Positions 43,022 through 52,008 are shown, counted from the stretch's first letter. The stretch: DNA of 64,000 bases from JAODBJ01 sp963782465 (GCA_963782465.1 CAWAJR010000003.1:248001-312000); one strand, 5' to 3'. The notes: generated by a model not told the origin, from the sequence alone. Translations and numbers: made by a program.

Positions 43022-43939
43022 GTGACGGCCGCCGCCATCGAGACGTTCGGGCTCGGGAAGACGTTCGAGGCGACCCGGGCCGTGATCGACCTCGACCTCC
43101 GGGTCGAACCCGGGCAGGTGTTCGGGTTCCTCGGCCCGAACGGGGCCGGGAAGACCACGACGATCCGGATGCTGCTCGCGTTGCAGCGACCGACCTTCGG
43201 CCGGGCGGCGGTGCTCGGGTTCGATCCCCGGCGCGACAGCGTCGACATCCACCGCCGCGTCGGTTACCTCCCGGGCGACTTGGAGCTGTACCCGCACATG
43301 ACCGGTCGCCAACTCATCGACTGGTTCGCCCGCGCCCGCCACCCCCAGCCCTTACCCCTGGCCGAGGAACTGATCGAACGGTTTGCCGTCGTCGTCGACC
43401 GCCCGGCGAAGGCGCTCTCGAAGGGCAACCGCCAGAAGCTCGGTTTGGTGCTCGCGTTCGCGCATCGACCAGAGCTCGTCGTGCTCGACGAACCGACGAC
43501 GGGGCTCGATCCGTTGATGCAACACGAGTTCGCCCGGCTGATCGGCGAGTTCGTCGCGGAAGGTCGCACCGTGTTCCTCTCGTCGCACGAACTCGACGAG
43601 GTGCAACGTCTCGCGAGTCGCGTCGCGATCATCCGAGCCGGCCGACTCGTCACCGTCGACACCGTCGAGCACTTGCGCGACAGCGCACCATTTCGCGTCG
43701 AAGCTCGCTTCCGCGGGCCGGTCGACACCGACCGGTTCACCGGCATCGACGGGGTGACGATCAAAACCGCCGACGGCCCGGCAATGGTCTTCGAGGTGAC
43801 GGGCCGGATCGGTCCCGCACTCGAGGCCATCGGCCGGCAAGACCCGGTCGATGTCGTGTGCCGGCACGCCGATCTCGAGGAACTGTTCCTCGACTACTAC
43901 CGCGACCCGGCGGAAGCAGGGCCGACGGATGCCGGTTGA
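43022..43939 (+). CDS. ABC-2 exporter ATP-binding protein
   Basis: The 305-residue product has Walker A GPNGAGKTTTIRM near residues 38-45, then a modified signature LSKGNRQKLGLVLAF (in place of LSGGQ), Walker B LVVLDEPTTGLDP, and the H-loop LSSHELDEVQRLASRVAII. It is of the drug-, antibiotic- or Na-exporter (CcmA/DrrA) type. The GTG start at 43022 follows AGAGG. The C-terminal extension (about 220-305) is a regulatory domain typical of this group. It is divergent from the PP-loop ligase. Its stop overlaps the permease start, forming a two-gene operon. Confidence 0.92.
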   Translation: MTAAAIETFGLGKTFEATRAVIDLDLRVEPGQVFGFLGPNGAGKTTTIRMLLALQRPTFGRAAVLGFDPRRDSVDIHRRVGYLPGDLELYPHMTGRQLIDWFARARHPQPLPLAEELIERFAVVVDRPAKALSKGNRQKLGLVLAFAHRPELVVLDEPTTGLDPLMQHEFARLIGEFVAEGRTVFLSSHELDEVQRLASRVAIIRAGRLVTVDTVEHLRDSAPFRVEARFRGPVDTDRFTGIDGVTIKTADGPAMVFEVTGRIGPALEAIGRQDPVDVVCRHADLEELFLDYYRDPAEAGPTDAG

Positions 43940-44717
43940 CGTCGCGCGGCTCGATCTCGCGAGCCGCCGCCGGAGCCTGCTCGGCTACACGGTCGGCATG
44001 GCGCTCTACACGCTCGTGATCGTCGCGCTCTACCCGTCGTTCAAGAATTCGACCTCGCTCGACAACCTGGTCACGAGCGATCCGACCGCCGCCGCGCTCT
44101 TCGGCGTCACCGGCAAGATCTCGTCGACCGGAGGGTGGCTGAACGCCAACCTGTACGCAAACTTCCTCCCGCTGGTGCTCCTGCTCCTCACCATCGGTTA
44201 CGGCGCGTCGTCGCTGGCGGGGCAGGACGAAGACGGCACCCTCTGCCTCATCGCGACCCTCCCGCTCCGGCGGGCGGCCATCGTGCGCGAGAAGGTCGGC
44301 GCGATGGCGTTGCAGGCCGCGGTCGTGACGATCACGGTCGGCGCGTGCGTTCTCGCCGGTCGTTCGTTCGACCTGACCGTCACCGTCGGCGACGTCGCCG
44401 CGGTATCGCTGACCACCTTCCTGATGGCGATCGACTTCGGCGCGATCACGATGGCGGTCGGCGCGTTCACGGGACGGCGAGGAACCGCCATCGGTGCGGG
44501 TACCGCGTTCGCGGCCGCGTCGTACCTCGTCAGTTCGCTGGCGCCGGTCGTGTCCTGGGTGCACACGATTCGTTTCGTCTCGCTCTTCTACTGGTCGGTC
44601 GGCCACAACCAGGTCACCGACGGCGCGAGCATCGGCGATGTCGCAGTGCTCGTCGCGGTCGGTGTCGTCGCGAGCTACGCCGCCGTGGCGAACTTCCGGC
44701 GGCTCGACCTCCACTGA
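43929..44717 (+). CDS. ABC-2 exporter permease
   Basis: The 262-residue product has about six transmembrane helices. MALYTLVIVALYPSF is the first, then LPLVLLLLTIGYGASSLAGQDEDGTLCLIATLPLRRAAIVREKVGAM, the conserved ABC-2 coupling stretch (E-D/G-T-L...L-P-x-R). It spans the cytoplasmic membrane as the partner of the ATPase at 43022. The ATG at 43929 lies inside the last codons of the ATPase gene, so it overlaps by 11 bases and is translationally coupled. Substrate unknown; similar pairs export small molecules or lipids. Confidence 0.85.
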   Translation: MPVDVARLDLASRRRSLLGYTVGMALYTLVIVALYPSFKNSTSLDNLVTSDPTAAALFGVTGKISSTGGWLNANLYANFLPLVLLLLTIGYGASSLAGQDEDGTLCLIATLPLRRAAIVREKVGAMALQAAVVTITVGACVLAGRSFDLTVTVGDVAAVSLTTFLMAIDFGAITMAVGAFTGRRGTAIGAGTAFAAASYLVSSLAPVVSWVHTIRFVSLFYWSVGHNQVTDGASIGDVAVLVAVGVVASYAAVANFRRLDLH

Positions 44718-44736
44718 ACCGGTTTCGGGCGGGTCG

Positions 44737-45405
44737 CTAACGCGGCGCGCGCGCGAGCACGACTTCGACGGGGATGCCGAGAATGTCGCAGCGTCGGTGT
44801 TCGCCGACCCGGAACCCCGCGTCGCCGAGCAGCGCGACGAGCGGGATGGGCCGGCAGTCGGCGAGGCGCGGCATCAGCCGGTGAGCGAGGAGGTACGCCC
44901 GTTCCATGACCGCTGCCGGAGTCGTCGCGACCAGCGACACCGCGGCGATCCGGCCGTCGGGTGCGAGGACCCGACCCAGTTCGCGAAGCACGATCGGGAG
45001 TTCGGGCGTGTCGAAGAGTTCGAGCGTGAAGCTGGCAAAGACGGCGTCGAACGACCGGGCCGGCATCGGCAATGTCACCGCATCCCCGATGACGAGCGAC
45101 ACCTCGCGGTCGAGCCCGGCGCGCCGCAGCCGCGCCGCCGCGACCCGATGCATGCCCGGCGAGAGGTCGAGCCCGACGACATGGCCGCCGGGGCCGGCCG
45201 ACGGCGCGAACCCGACGAGGCTCTCGCCCGGCCCGGAGCCGATCTCGAGGACCCGCTCGCCGGCGTGCACCGCGAGCACATCCTCGCCGGCGAGGCGCGC
45301 CGTGCGCTCAAATCGGCCGTCGAGCCGTTCGTAGGTTCGGCTCCGCCGGTCGTACATCGCGCGGGCCTGCGCCTTCGATCGCTTGACGTCAGCGATGCCG
45401 CTCAC
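44737..45405 (-). CDS. class I SAM-dependent methyltransferase
   Basis: The 222-residue product has YDRRSRTYERLDG near the start, then the SAM motif VLEIGSGPGESLVGFA, VVGLDLSPGMHRVAA as motif II and ARSFDAVFASFTLELFDTPELP. LAPDGRIAAVSLVA follows. It resembles UbiE-type enzymes. I chose the GTG at 45405 (VSGIADVKRSKAQARAMYDRR); the frame continues upstream into an unconserved, serine-rich stretch. It is convergent with the ABC permease and divergent from the aquaporin-like gene at 45533. Substrate unknown. Confidence 0.83.
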   Translation of the reverse strand: MSGIADVKRSKAQARAMYDRRSRTYERLDGRFERTARLAGEDVLAVHAGERVLEIGSGPGESLVGFAPSAGPGGHVVGLDLSPGMHRVAAARLRRAGLDREVSLVIGDAVTLPMPARSFDAVFASFTLELFDTPELPIVLRELGRVLAPDGRIAAVSLVATTPAAVMERAYLLAHRLMPRLADCRPIPLVALLGDAGFRVGEHRRCDILGIPVEVVLARAPR

Positions 45406-45532
45406 AACCGTGAATCTCCGTTCGGACGAGCCATGGGTTCCACCGATGCGCCAAGATGCCTCCGTCACCGGAGAGTCTGGTGACCGGTGGGCGGCGGTGC
45501 AACGGGACGAAACGCAAGCCGGAGGAGGGCGC

Positions 45533-46438
45533 GTGGGCGACGTGAGCGCAGACGACACGGACCGCGCGACCGACGAGGCTCGCGCCAACCTGTTGATGCG
45601 CTCGCTCGGTTACCAGAGCGGGTACCTCGGCGAGCGGCTGGCCTTCCTCGAAGATGCGAACGAGTGGCGCCGGCTCTTCGCGGAGTGGCTCGGCACGTTC
45701 TTGCTCGTGCTCGTCGCGGTCGGGCCGGCGATCGTCGCATCACGTTTCCCGCACGACGGGCTCTCGCCGGCGGCCGCGGCCGCCTTACCCGGCATCGTCG
45801 TCGGCACGGTCATCCTCTCGATGGGTTCGGTGTCGGGCGCGCACCTCAACCCCGCGGTGACGTTCGCGTTCGCGCTTCGAAGCGACTTCCCCTGGAAGCG
45901 CGTGCCCGGGTATTTCATCGCGCAGGTGCTCGGGGGCATCGTCGCGGTGGCGACGCTCTTCGCGCTGCTCGGTCACCACGGGACGGCGGGCGCGACCGTT
46001 CCCGCCGCCGGCATCAACGGCCTCACCGCGACCGCGTGGGAACTGGTCCTCACGGCCGGGCTCGTCACGGTGATCCTCGGCACGAGTTCCGGCGCGCAGA
46101 ACGTCGGACCACTCAACGCGATCGGCGTGGGGTCGTACATCGCCCTCACCGGGCCGTGGGCGGCCCCGGTCACCGGCGCCTCGATGAACCCGGCGCGGTC
46201 GGTCGCGCCGGCGCTGCTGCTCGGGCACTGGGAGTCGTGGTGGTGCTACCTCGCCGGCCCGTTCGCGGGCGCGCTCATCGCGGTGGGTATCGCGTGGGTG
46301 CTGCGGGGCCCGGGTGGTGGCCTCTACGGCAAGCGCGCCGCGCAAGGGGCGCTCGGTTGGTTGTGGCAGCCCGGCCCGATCGACTACGAGGTGCCCGCGC
46401 ACCCGGCCGCGGCACCCGAAGCCACGCCCGACGAGTAG
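45533..46438 (+). CDS. aquaporin/glycerol facilitator (MIP) family channel
   Basis: The 301-residue product has six transmembrane helices and both NPA boxes: SGAHLNPAVTFAFAL (NPA at 106-108) and TGASMNPARSVAPAL (219-221). The second half with M-N-P-A-R is typical of water channels; the arginine after the second NPA is the selectivity-filter Arg. It has about 50 residues of cytoplasmic N-terminus before the first helix, longer than AqpZ. The GTG at 45533 follows a strong GGAGGAGGG. It sits alone and is convergent with the DUF1214 gene, with three bases between. Confidence 0.93.
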   Translation: MGDVSADDTDRATDEARANLLMRSLGYQSGYLGERLAFLEDANEWRRLFAEWLGTFLLVLVAVGPAIVASRFPHDGLSPAAAAALPGIVVGTVILSMGSVSGAHLNPAVTFAFALRSDFPWKRVPGYFIAQVLGGIVAVATLFALLGHHGTAGATVPAAGINGLTATAWELVLTAGLVTVILGTSSGAQNVGPLNAIGVGSYIALTGPWAAPVTGASMNPARSVAPALLLGHWESWWCYLAGPFAGALIAVGIAWVLRGPGGGLYGKRAAQGALGWLWQPGPIDYEVPAHPAAAPEATPDE

Positions 46439-46441
46439 GCG

Positions 46442-47545
46442 TCAGCGCGGCGAGGCGATCGAAGCGAGCGCGACGACCTTCGTTTCGGGGATGACGTCGA
46501 CCACGTCGAGGCCGACCCAACGCACGCCGAGGATCGTGCGCGCGTGACCCGCGGTGCTCAGCCAGTTGTCGACGCCGGGATCGGAATGCGCGACCACGAC
46601 CCGCACCGAACCGTCGGGTTTGCGCACGGTTGTCGCGGAGTTGCACACGACGGGGTGGTACCGGTAGTCGAGCGTTTCCATCCAATGGTTGTGCATGACG
46701 AGCATCCAGTAGTCGCATTCGGGGGGTACGAAGTCGACGACGAGTGCTTCGTCGGGCGCGATCGTCACGTACGCCATGTGCCAGGCGATCTGCGGGTCTT
46801 TGAAGAGCTTCGTGTCTTCTTCCTGCGCGTCGTAGAAGACATTTGGGTGCGTCGCGTTCCGCTCCGCCCACGACGCACCGATCGACGTGATCACGCGCAC
46901 GTAGGCCGCGCTCGCCGCGAGTGCGTTCACGAGATGTTCGGGTGTGAGCGGCGGCGGCGCCTCGCCTTCGGCGCCGACCCGCTCGATGTGCAGCTCGGCC
47001 GGCCGGTCGGTGCCCTTGTGGAGGAAGGTCTGGCGGATCGCCAGCGAAGTGGTGTCGGGTTCGAGCCGTAACCAGTTGCCTTCGTGGGGCTGCTGGGAGA
47101 GGAACAACTCGAACGTGCCGTCGTCGTTCAACGCCAGTTGGTGTTCGTGCAGTGTCGTGCCGGTACCGCGCCGGTTGCCGCTCCCGAAGCCGCCCGCCGC
47201 GAACGTGTTGAAGCTCAACCACCTCGCCTCGCCGCGCGTCCCCCAGATCCGGTAGTCGTAGCGACCGCTGAGCGACGTGCCGAGGTAGAGGTTGTCGGGG
47301 TTCTCGGCGACGATCTTGATCGTCTCGTGGCAGGTGCAGATCAGGTGCGGGAACGCGGGGTAGCCGTACTCGAGCCGGCCTTCGAGATCGCCGCGCAGCA
47401 AGCGGGTCAGCATGCGGTAACCCTCGGCGATGTCGAGTGGGTCGGTCATGCCGGGCCGCAGAACCTCGTCGCCGGCGGCCTTCAGCGCGTCGCAGAATTC
47501 GGCCCAGGCCTCCCCTGATATGACCTTCTGTCGCGGGTCGCTCAC
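46442..47545 (-). CDS. DUF1214 domain protein
   Basis: The 367-residue product has the DUF1214 pattern: FPHLICTCHETIKIVAENPDNLYLGTSLSGRYDYRIWGTRGEARWLSFNTF in the first part and ALVVDFVPPECDYWMLVMHNHWMETLDYRYHPVVCNSATTVRKPDGSVRVVVAH in the second. These are secreted or cytoplasmic proteins of unknown function, often beside sulfotransferase or lipid genes in actinobacteria. I chose GTG at 47545 because it overlaps the sulfotransferase stop as GTGA and has AAGGAGGA six bases upstream. The ATG at 47551 sits right on that ribosome site. It is coupled to the sulfotransferase. Confidence 0.82.
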   Translation of the reverse strand: MSDPRQKVISGEAWAEFCDALKAAGDEVLRPGMTDPLDIAEGYRMLTRLLRGDLEGRLEYGYPAFPHLICTCHETIKIVAENPDNLYLGTSLSGRYDYRIWGTRGEARWLSFNTFAAGGFGSGNRRGTGTTLHEHQLALNDDGTFELFLSQQPHEGNWLRLEPDTTSLAIRQTFLHKGTDRPAELHIERVGAEGEAPPPLTPEHLVNALAASAAYVRVITSIGASWAERNATHPNVFYDAQEEDTKLFKDPQIAWHMAYVTIAPDEALVVDFVPPECDYWMLVMHNHWMETLDYRYHPVVCNSATTVRKPDGSVRVVVAHSDPGVDNWLSTAGHARTILGVRWVGLDVVDVIPETKVVALASIASPR

Positions 47546-48708
47546 TGCCATCCTCCTTGTGCGCCGAAGCGCGCGGTGTACGAAGCGAACCGTTCGGCGC
47601 AGGCCGCGGTGTCGAGCCCGTAGGTCGCGGGGTCGGGCGCGTGGTCGCCACGGCCGTGTTGCGGGTTGTTCGTCAGCCAGTCGCGCATCGCGGCTTCGGC
47701 GGGCGCGGTGAACGGCCAACCGAGTTGCGCGTACAGCTTCGCCATGGTCGCGATCGGATCGGCGACGAGGTCGGGCATGAACACGTCGACGAACGTCTCG
47801 TCGCCGAGGCGCGCCCGCGCGTCGAGCCCGCGCTCGATCGCGGTTCCCCAGAGATCGATCTGGTGGGGACCGATCGCGGCGAGGTCGAGATGATCGGTTG
47901 CCGGTGCGCCGACGACACCCAACAGGCTGCACACCGACGCCAGGGCACGCACCGGGTCGCGGTGCGTCCACACGAAGGTGGCGTCGGGGAACGCCGACCT
48001 CACCGCGTCGATGAACGCGACGTCGGGCGGGTTCTTCCACGCCCAGCGCACGGGAGGGCATTTCCATTGCAGGAGGCGAAGGACGTCGGCTTCGAACGCG
48101 TACGCGTCGCGCATGTCGCAGCGCAGCAGCCAGTCTTCGAACGCCGTGACCTTCGCCTGCCCGCCGACCTGCCACGCACGGAAGCTCATCCCCATGAGGT
48201 CGAGCGCTTCCGACGGGCTCGACGCGGTCGAGAAGTAGAGGCGGGGGAGTTCCGGCATCATCTGGTGCGAGATGTCGATACCCGCCTGCACCGCGGCGAT
48301 GCGGGGATCGGTGCCCTGTGTCGCACGCTCGGGAGGTGGTGTCGGGCTGGTCGCCTCCCACGTACGGAGCGATCGGGTGTCGGTGTCGGCGGCGAGGAGG
48401 TGCGCGAGTGCCGTCGTGCCGGTGCGGGGCAGGCCGACGACGATCACCGGCCGCTCGATGCGTTCCCGCCCGATGCCCGGTTCGCGTTTCAACCAGTCGA
48501 CCACGTCGAGGCGTTGGCGCAACCGGCCGCCGATCAGGTAGTCGAAGGTCGCGACCCCGACGTCGTTCAGGTCGGCTTCGTGCACCAGCGCGTCGTGCAG
48601 CACCTCGAGGCCGTCGCGCCACGCCCCGGCGCCGAAGTCGTCGAGCCCGGTGGTCTCGACGGCGCGTGCAACGAAGGTCTCGGGTTCCGGGAGCGGCACG
48701 GGCAGCAT
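47542..48708 (-). CDS. sulfotransferase family protein
   Basis: The 388-residue product has a 5'-phosphosulfate loop in IVVGLPRTGTTALAHLLAADTD, which holds P-R-T/S-G-T-T, and a 3'-phosphate site in ATFVWTHRDPVRALASVCSL (R-D-P). This is the PAPS-dependent sulfotransferase family of actinobacteria, which sulfates lipids, sugars or other alcohols. The start at the ATG at 48708 is not strongly marked; starts upstream in frame are possible (about 20 more residues). It overlaps the DUF1214 gene by four bases (GTGA) and is divergent from the SDR gene at 48779. Confidence 0.88.
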   Translation of the reverse strand: MLPVPLPEPETFVARAVETTGLDDFGAGAWRDGLEVLHDALVHEADLNDVGVATFDYLIGGRLRQRLDVVDWLKREPGIGRERIERPVIVVGLPRTGTTALAHLLAADTDTRSLRTWEATSPTPPPERATQGTDPRIAAVQAGIDISHQMMPELPRLYFSTASSPSEALDLMGMSFRAWQVGGQAKVTAFEDWLLRCDMRDAYAFEADVLRLLQWKCPPVRWAWKNPPDVAFIDAVRSAFPDATFVWTHRDPVRALASVCSLLGVVGAPATDHLDLAAIGPHQIDLWGTAIERGLDARARLGDETFVDVFMPDLVADPIATMAKLYAQLGWPFTAPAEAAMRDWLTNNPQHGRGDHAPDPATYGLDTAACAERFASYTARFGAQGGWQ

Positions 48709-48778
48709 TCTGACGTTGGCGTCAGGTTCGCGCCATCGCGCTCCGTCGGGCGCCATCGGCCCGGCGCGATGCTGGTGC

Positions 48779-49918
48779 ATGACTTTCGGGAGCGAATCGA
48801 CCACCGACGAAGTGCTGCAGGGCGTCGACCTGTCGGGACGGTGGGTACTCGTCACCGGCGCCTCGGCCGGTCTGGGGCAGGAAACCGCCCGTTCCGTGGC
48901 CGCGCACGGCGGAAATGTGGTGCTCGGCGTGCGCGACCTGGAGAAAGGCGAGCAGGCGGCCGCCCCGGTTCGGGAGGCCGCCGCCACCACCGGAGCGACG
49001 GTCGAGTTGCGGCCGGTCGATCTCGCGGCGCTGGCGTCGGTGCGTGCCTTCACCGACGCGGTCAGCGCCGATCACGACCGGCTCGACGTGATCATCGCCA
49101 ATGCCGGCGTGATGGCGACGCCGGAGGGCCGGACCGCCGACGGCTTCGAGCTGCAATTCGGCACGAACCACCTCGGTCACTTCGTGCTGGTCAATCGCCT
49201 GCGGCCGTTGCTCGCGGGCGGGCCGGCCCGGATCGTGAACCTGTCGTCGGCCGGGCACCGCTTCAGCGACGTCGTGCTCGACGACGTCAACTTCGAGCGT
49301 TCGCCCTACGACCCGTGGCTGGCCTACGGCCGCTCGAAGACCGCCAACGTGCTCTTCGCGGTCGAACTCGACCGGCGGGGCCGCGATGCCGCGCAGCGCG
49401 CGTGCGCGGTGCACCCCGGCACGATCATCACCGAACTCGGCCGCTACATGACCGAGGAGACGTTCGCGGCGCTGCCGGCCGCCCGGGCCGGGCAGGAGAC
49501 GATCTGGAAGTCGGTCCCGGCCGGTGCCGCGACCAGCGTCTGGGCCGCGTTCGTCGCCGATCCGGCCACGATCGGTGGTCGGTACTGCGAGGACTGCCAC
49601 GTCGCGGAGCCGAACACCGACCCGGCCACGCGCGGTGGGGTGAACCCGTACGCGCTCGACCCGGCCACCGCGAAGGCGCTGTGGGCGCGATCCGAGGAGC
49701 TGGTCGGCGAGGCGTTCCCGGTCCTGACCCTAACGGCCTGTGCGGACGACGCTCCACCCGCGAGCGGCCGCCCGGCGAGGCGCCGACGGAGGCCTATCAC
49801 CGCAGGTCAGGGGCTATATGGTGGTTCCACGTGGAACGTATGTACGCCACGTACATACGTTCGGTTACCCGAGAGGGGTGCCCGACCTCATCGACGGGTT
49901 ACGTGCCGACTTGCGTAG
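48779..49918 (+). CDS. short-chain dehydrogenase/reductase with an unusual C-terminal tail
   Basis: Residues 1-320 form a classical SDR: VLVTGASAGLGQETARSVA (TGxxxGxG), IIANAGVMATPEG (NAG), FGTNHLGHFVLVNRL, IVNLSSAGH and the catalytic YGRSKTANVLFA (Y-x-x-x-K). The family, near retinol dehydrogenases, normally ends at about residue 318 after LVGEAF. Here the frame continues some 60 residues more, through an arginine-rich segment. It also crosses a 14-base palindrome and a 13-base-arm inverted repeat (49824-49862). The natural end is probably close to 49735, and a small indel may have removed its stop. The start is the ATG at 48779, divergent from the sulfotransferase. Confidence 0.85.
   Translation: MTFGSESTTDEVLQGVDLSGRWVLVTGASAGLGQETARSVAAHGGNVVLGVRDLEKGEQAAAPVREAAATTGATVELRPVDLAALASVRAFTDAVSADHDRLDVIIANAGVMATPEGRTADGFELQFGTNHLGHFVLVNRLRPLLAGGPARIVNLSSAGHRFSDVVLDDVNFERSPYDPWLAYGRSKTANVLFAVELDRRGRDAAQRACAVHPGTIITELGRYMTEETFAALPAARAGQETIWKSVPAGAATSVWAAFVADPATIGGRYCEDCHVAEPNTDPATRGGVNPYALDPATAKALWARSEELVGEAFPVLTLTACADDAPPASGRPARRRRRPITAGQGLYGGSTWNVCTPRTYVRLPERGARPHRRVTCRLA
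49824..49862. promoter_or_regulatory. adjacent palindrome and long inverted repeat, operator-like
   Basis: GTTCCACGTGGAAC (49824-49837) is a perfect 14-base palindrome. Overlapping it, GAACGTATGTACG (49834-49846) pairs perfectly with CGTACATACGTTC (49850-49862) around the spacer CCA. The element is AT-richer than its surroundings. It lies after the conserved end of the SDR gene and before the end of the lipoprotein gene (49983, minus strand), so no gene start is close by. It resembles operators bound by TetR-type dimers, but no such gene is adjacent. Confidence 0.6.
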
Positions 49919-49982
49919 TTCAGGCGACAGATGGTTCCCCCCGACCATCGTGCGCGGCGTTTCGCGGTCTTTGGGCAGATGC

Positions 49983-50489
49983 TCAGCCGGTCGGCGGTGG
50001 CGGGAGGCCGAGTTGCCGGCGGAGCCGCTTCACCTGCAGCTCGACGGGCGCATTCGCCGCCGTCACCCGTCGCTCGGCGCGCCGGAGCCGCGCCAGGGAG
50101 GCGGCCGCCGACGCGCGTGACGCCAGGGTCGCGCGCGCCTCGTTGGCGCGAATCAGCGCCCGGGCGGTCGCCTCCAGCGCCGGCGGGAACGCAATCGTGC
50201 GCAGCTCGCGATCGAATCGCCGCTCGACGCTCGCGGCGCGGGCGAGATCGGCACGGGCGGCGGCGAGGTCGTCGTGATCGTGCGCCTCGAGGCCGTCGAA
50301 CGCACGGTCGAGCCCGCGGTTCCCGGTGTTCGCGATCGCGATATATCGTGCTGCGACATTTGGGCGCGTGGTGGTCGTGGGCGTGGTCGTGGCGGCGCGG
50401 TGCGGACCGGAACACGCGGCCGCCAATACGGCGGCGGCCGCGAACAACACGGTTCGCCGCCCGGCCCCCCGGAGCCGGCGTTTCGTCAA
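49983..50489 (-). CDS. putative lipoprotein
   Basis: The 168-residue product begins with a signal peptide MTKRRLRGAGRRTVLFAAAAV, ending in lipobox LAAAC. A Thr-rich linker (AATTTPTTTTRP) follows, then a helical alanine/arginine-rich body (RALIRANEARATLASRASAAASLARLRRAERRV), with no recognised domain. It should be anchored to the outer face of the membrane. The TTG at 50489 overlaps the sulfatase stop TGA by four bases, so translation is coupled. A GTG slightly upstream is an alternative. Function unknown. Confidence 0.65.
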   Translation of the reverse strand: MTKRRLRGAGRRTVLFAAAAVLAAACSGPHRAATTTPTTTTRPNVAARYIAIANTGNRGLDRAFDGLEAHDHDDLAAARADLARAASVERRFDRELRTIAFPPALEATARALIRANEARATLASRASAAASLARLRRAERRVTAANAPVELQVKRLRRQLGLPPPPTG

Positions 50490-51873
50490 CGGGGGTCGGG
50501 TTCCCACGGGATGACGTCGGAGGTTTCGACGCTCCAACGCAGGACCCGGTCGCGCAGGTCGCGCTCGACATCCGCGACCGACGCGTGGCCGGCCAGGTTG
50601 TGGCACTCACCGGGGTCGGTGCGGCGGTCGTAGCACTCGTCGGGTTCGTAGAGGCGGTAGACGTAGGTCCACCGATCGGTGCGGGCCGCGATCGCCCGCC
50701 CGACCGACACCGGGTCATCGTGCTGGATGGCCGCCTTGACGTCGTATGGGTAGCCGGCCCGCTCGAACAGCGGCTCCTCCTCCCGCGTGAACCCACCCTC
50801 CGAGAAGACGATGTCGCGCTTCGGGCCCGACAGGAGGCTGCGACCGAAATGCGTGTGGCGCGCTTGCACCTCGGCCAGTTCGAGCAGCGTGGCGAACAGG
50901 TCGATCAACTCGACGACGTCGTGGCGCGCTTCGCCCGGCGGGATCCCCGGACCGGCGAGGACCAGGGGATTGCGTACCAGGCATCGGTGCAGCCCCGACG
51001 GCCACTTTTCGACCAGACCGTAATCGCCGAGGTACTCGCCGTGGTCGGTGAAGAACGCGGTCACGGTTCGATCGGCGGCACCGGTGGCGTCGACCGCGAC
51101 GAGCAGCCGTCCGAGTTGCGCGTCGATCCGCGACACCATCCCGTAGTAGGTCGCCGCGATCTCCGCCCAGTCTTCGGGGGCCAGCCGGTCGAGGCCCAGG
51201 CCCGAACGGAGCGCGTGCATGTAGCGCGGCGCCTGCCCGCTCGGCTCGGGCAACGGCACGAGCATGTCGCGACGATCGTGCATCGAGTACCAGGGCTCTT
51301 CGACCTCGAACGGCGGGTGCGGGAAGAGCAGGGCGACGAACAACACCCAAGGTTCCTTCAGTCCGTCGGCCAGCCAACGTTCGGCCGTCTGCACCGTTGC
51401 CTCGTCGAAGTCGAGCACCGGACCGTCGATCGTGCGCCGGCCCGAGTAATACGCGCGGCGAGCGGGTGCTCGCGTTCGAACGGCGATGGTTGGAAGATGA
51501 ACCGTGGTCGCACCGCGAACCCGGCGAGGTCGGTGCTGGTCGCCGTCACCCCCGGGGCGAACGTGTCGCCGCGCTGGCCGGCCCACGCCACGGTGTAACC
51601 GCTCTCGCGCAGCAGGCTGAGCAGGTTCGGTTCCCAGGGCTTCAAGAGGTTCGTCAGCGTGCGATGACCGGCGACGTGCGGGTACCAGCCGGTGAAGAAC
51701 GACGCGCGACTCTGCGAACAGGCACTGTGTTGCGAGTAGGCGTCGGCCCAATGCGTTCCCGCCGCCGCGAGCGCATCGACGTTCGGCGTTTGCGCGACGA
51801 CGTTCCCGAACGCGCCCAGCGCGTCGGCTCGCAACTGGTCGGGCATGAAGAGCAGCAGGTTCGGCCTCGACAT
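50486..51873 (-). CDS. sulfatase (alkaline phosphatase superfamily), frameshifted, with a variant active-site motif
   Basis: Corrected (about 462 residues), it opens MSRPNLLLFMPDQLRADALG, with the metal-binding Asp in P-D-Q. The active-site region ACSQSRASFFTGWYPHVAGH (Cys52) corresponds to the sulfatase signature C-x-P/A-x-R-x-x-x-x-T-G, but the P/A position is Gln. At about 51452-51458 the frame shifts (one base lost) from EREHPLAARIT to AYYSGRRTIDGPVLDFD. The remainder has AFFTDHGEYLGDYGLVEKW, the second metal site. The ATG at 51873 has GAGAGG. Sulfatases need Cys or Ser converted to formylglycine. Enzymes such as choline sulfatase and phosphonate monoester hydrolase are near relatives. 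It is followed by the coupled lipoprotein. Confidence 0.83.
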
Positions 51874-52008
51874 GGGTGCCTCTCGGTCGGGGACGCCGCA
51901 AGTCTCGCCGACGGCGATGAACGCATCCTGAACATCCGCGGGCCGGGAAGGATCGGGCGCTCGGATCGCTTGAACCGGGGCAAGCCCGACGGTTCCCGAT
52001 AGGAAGGC

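Noticed and set aside
47557..50277. 906-residue open frame on the plus strand
   Set aside because: Antisense to the sulfotransferase and overlapping the SDR in another frame; no recognisable domain.
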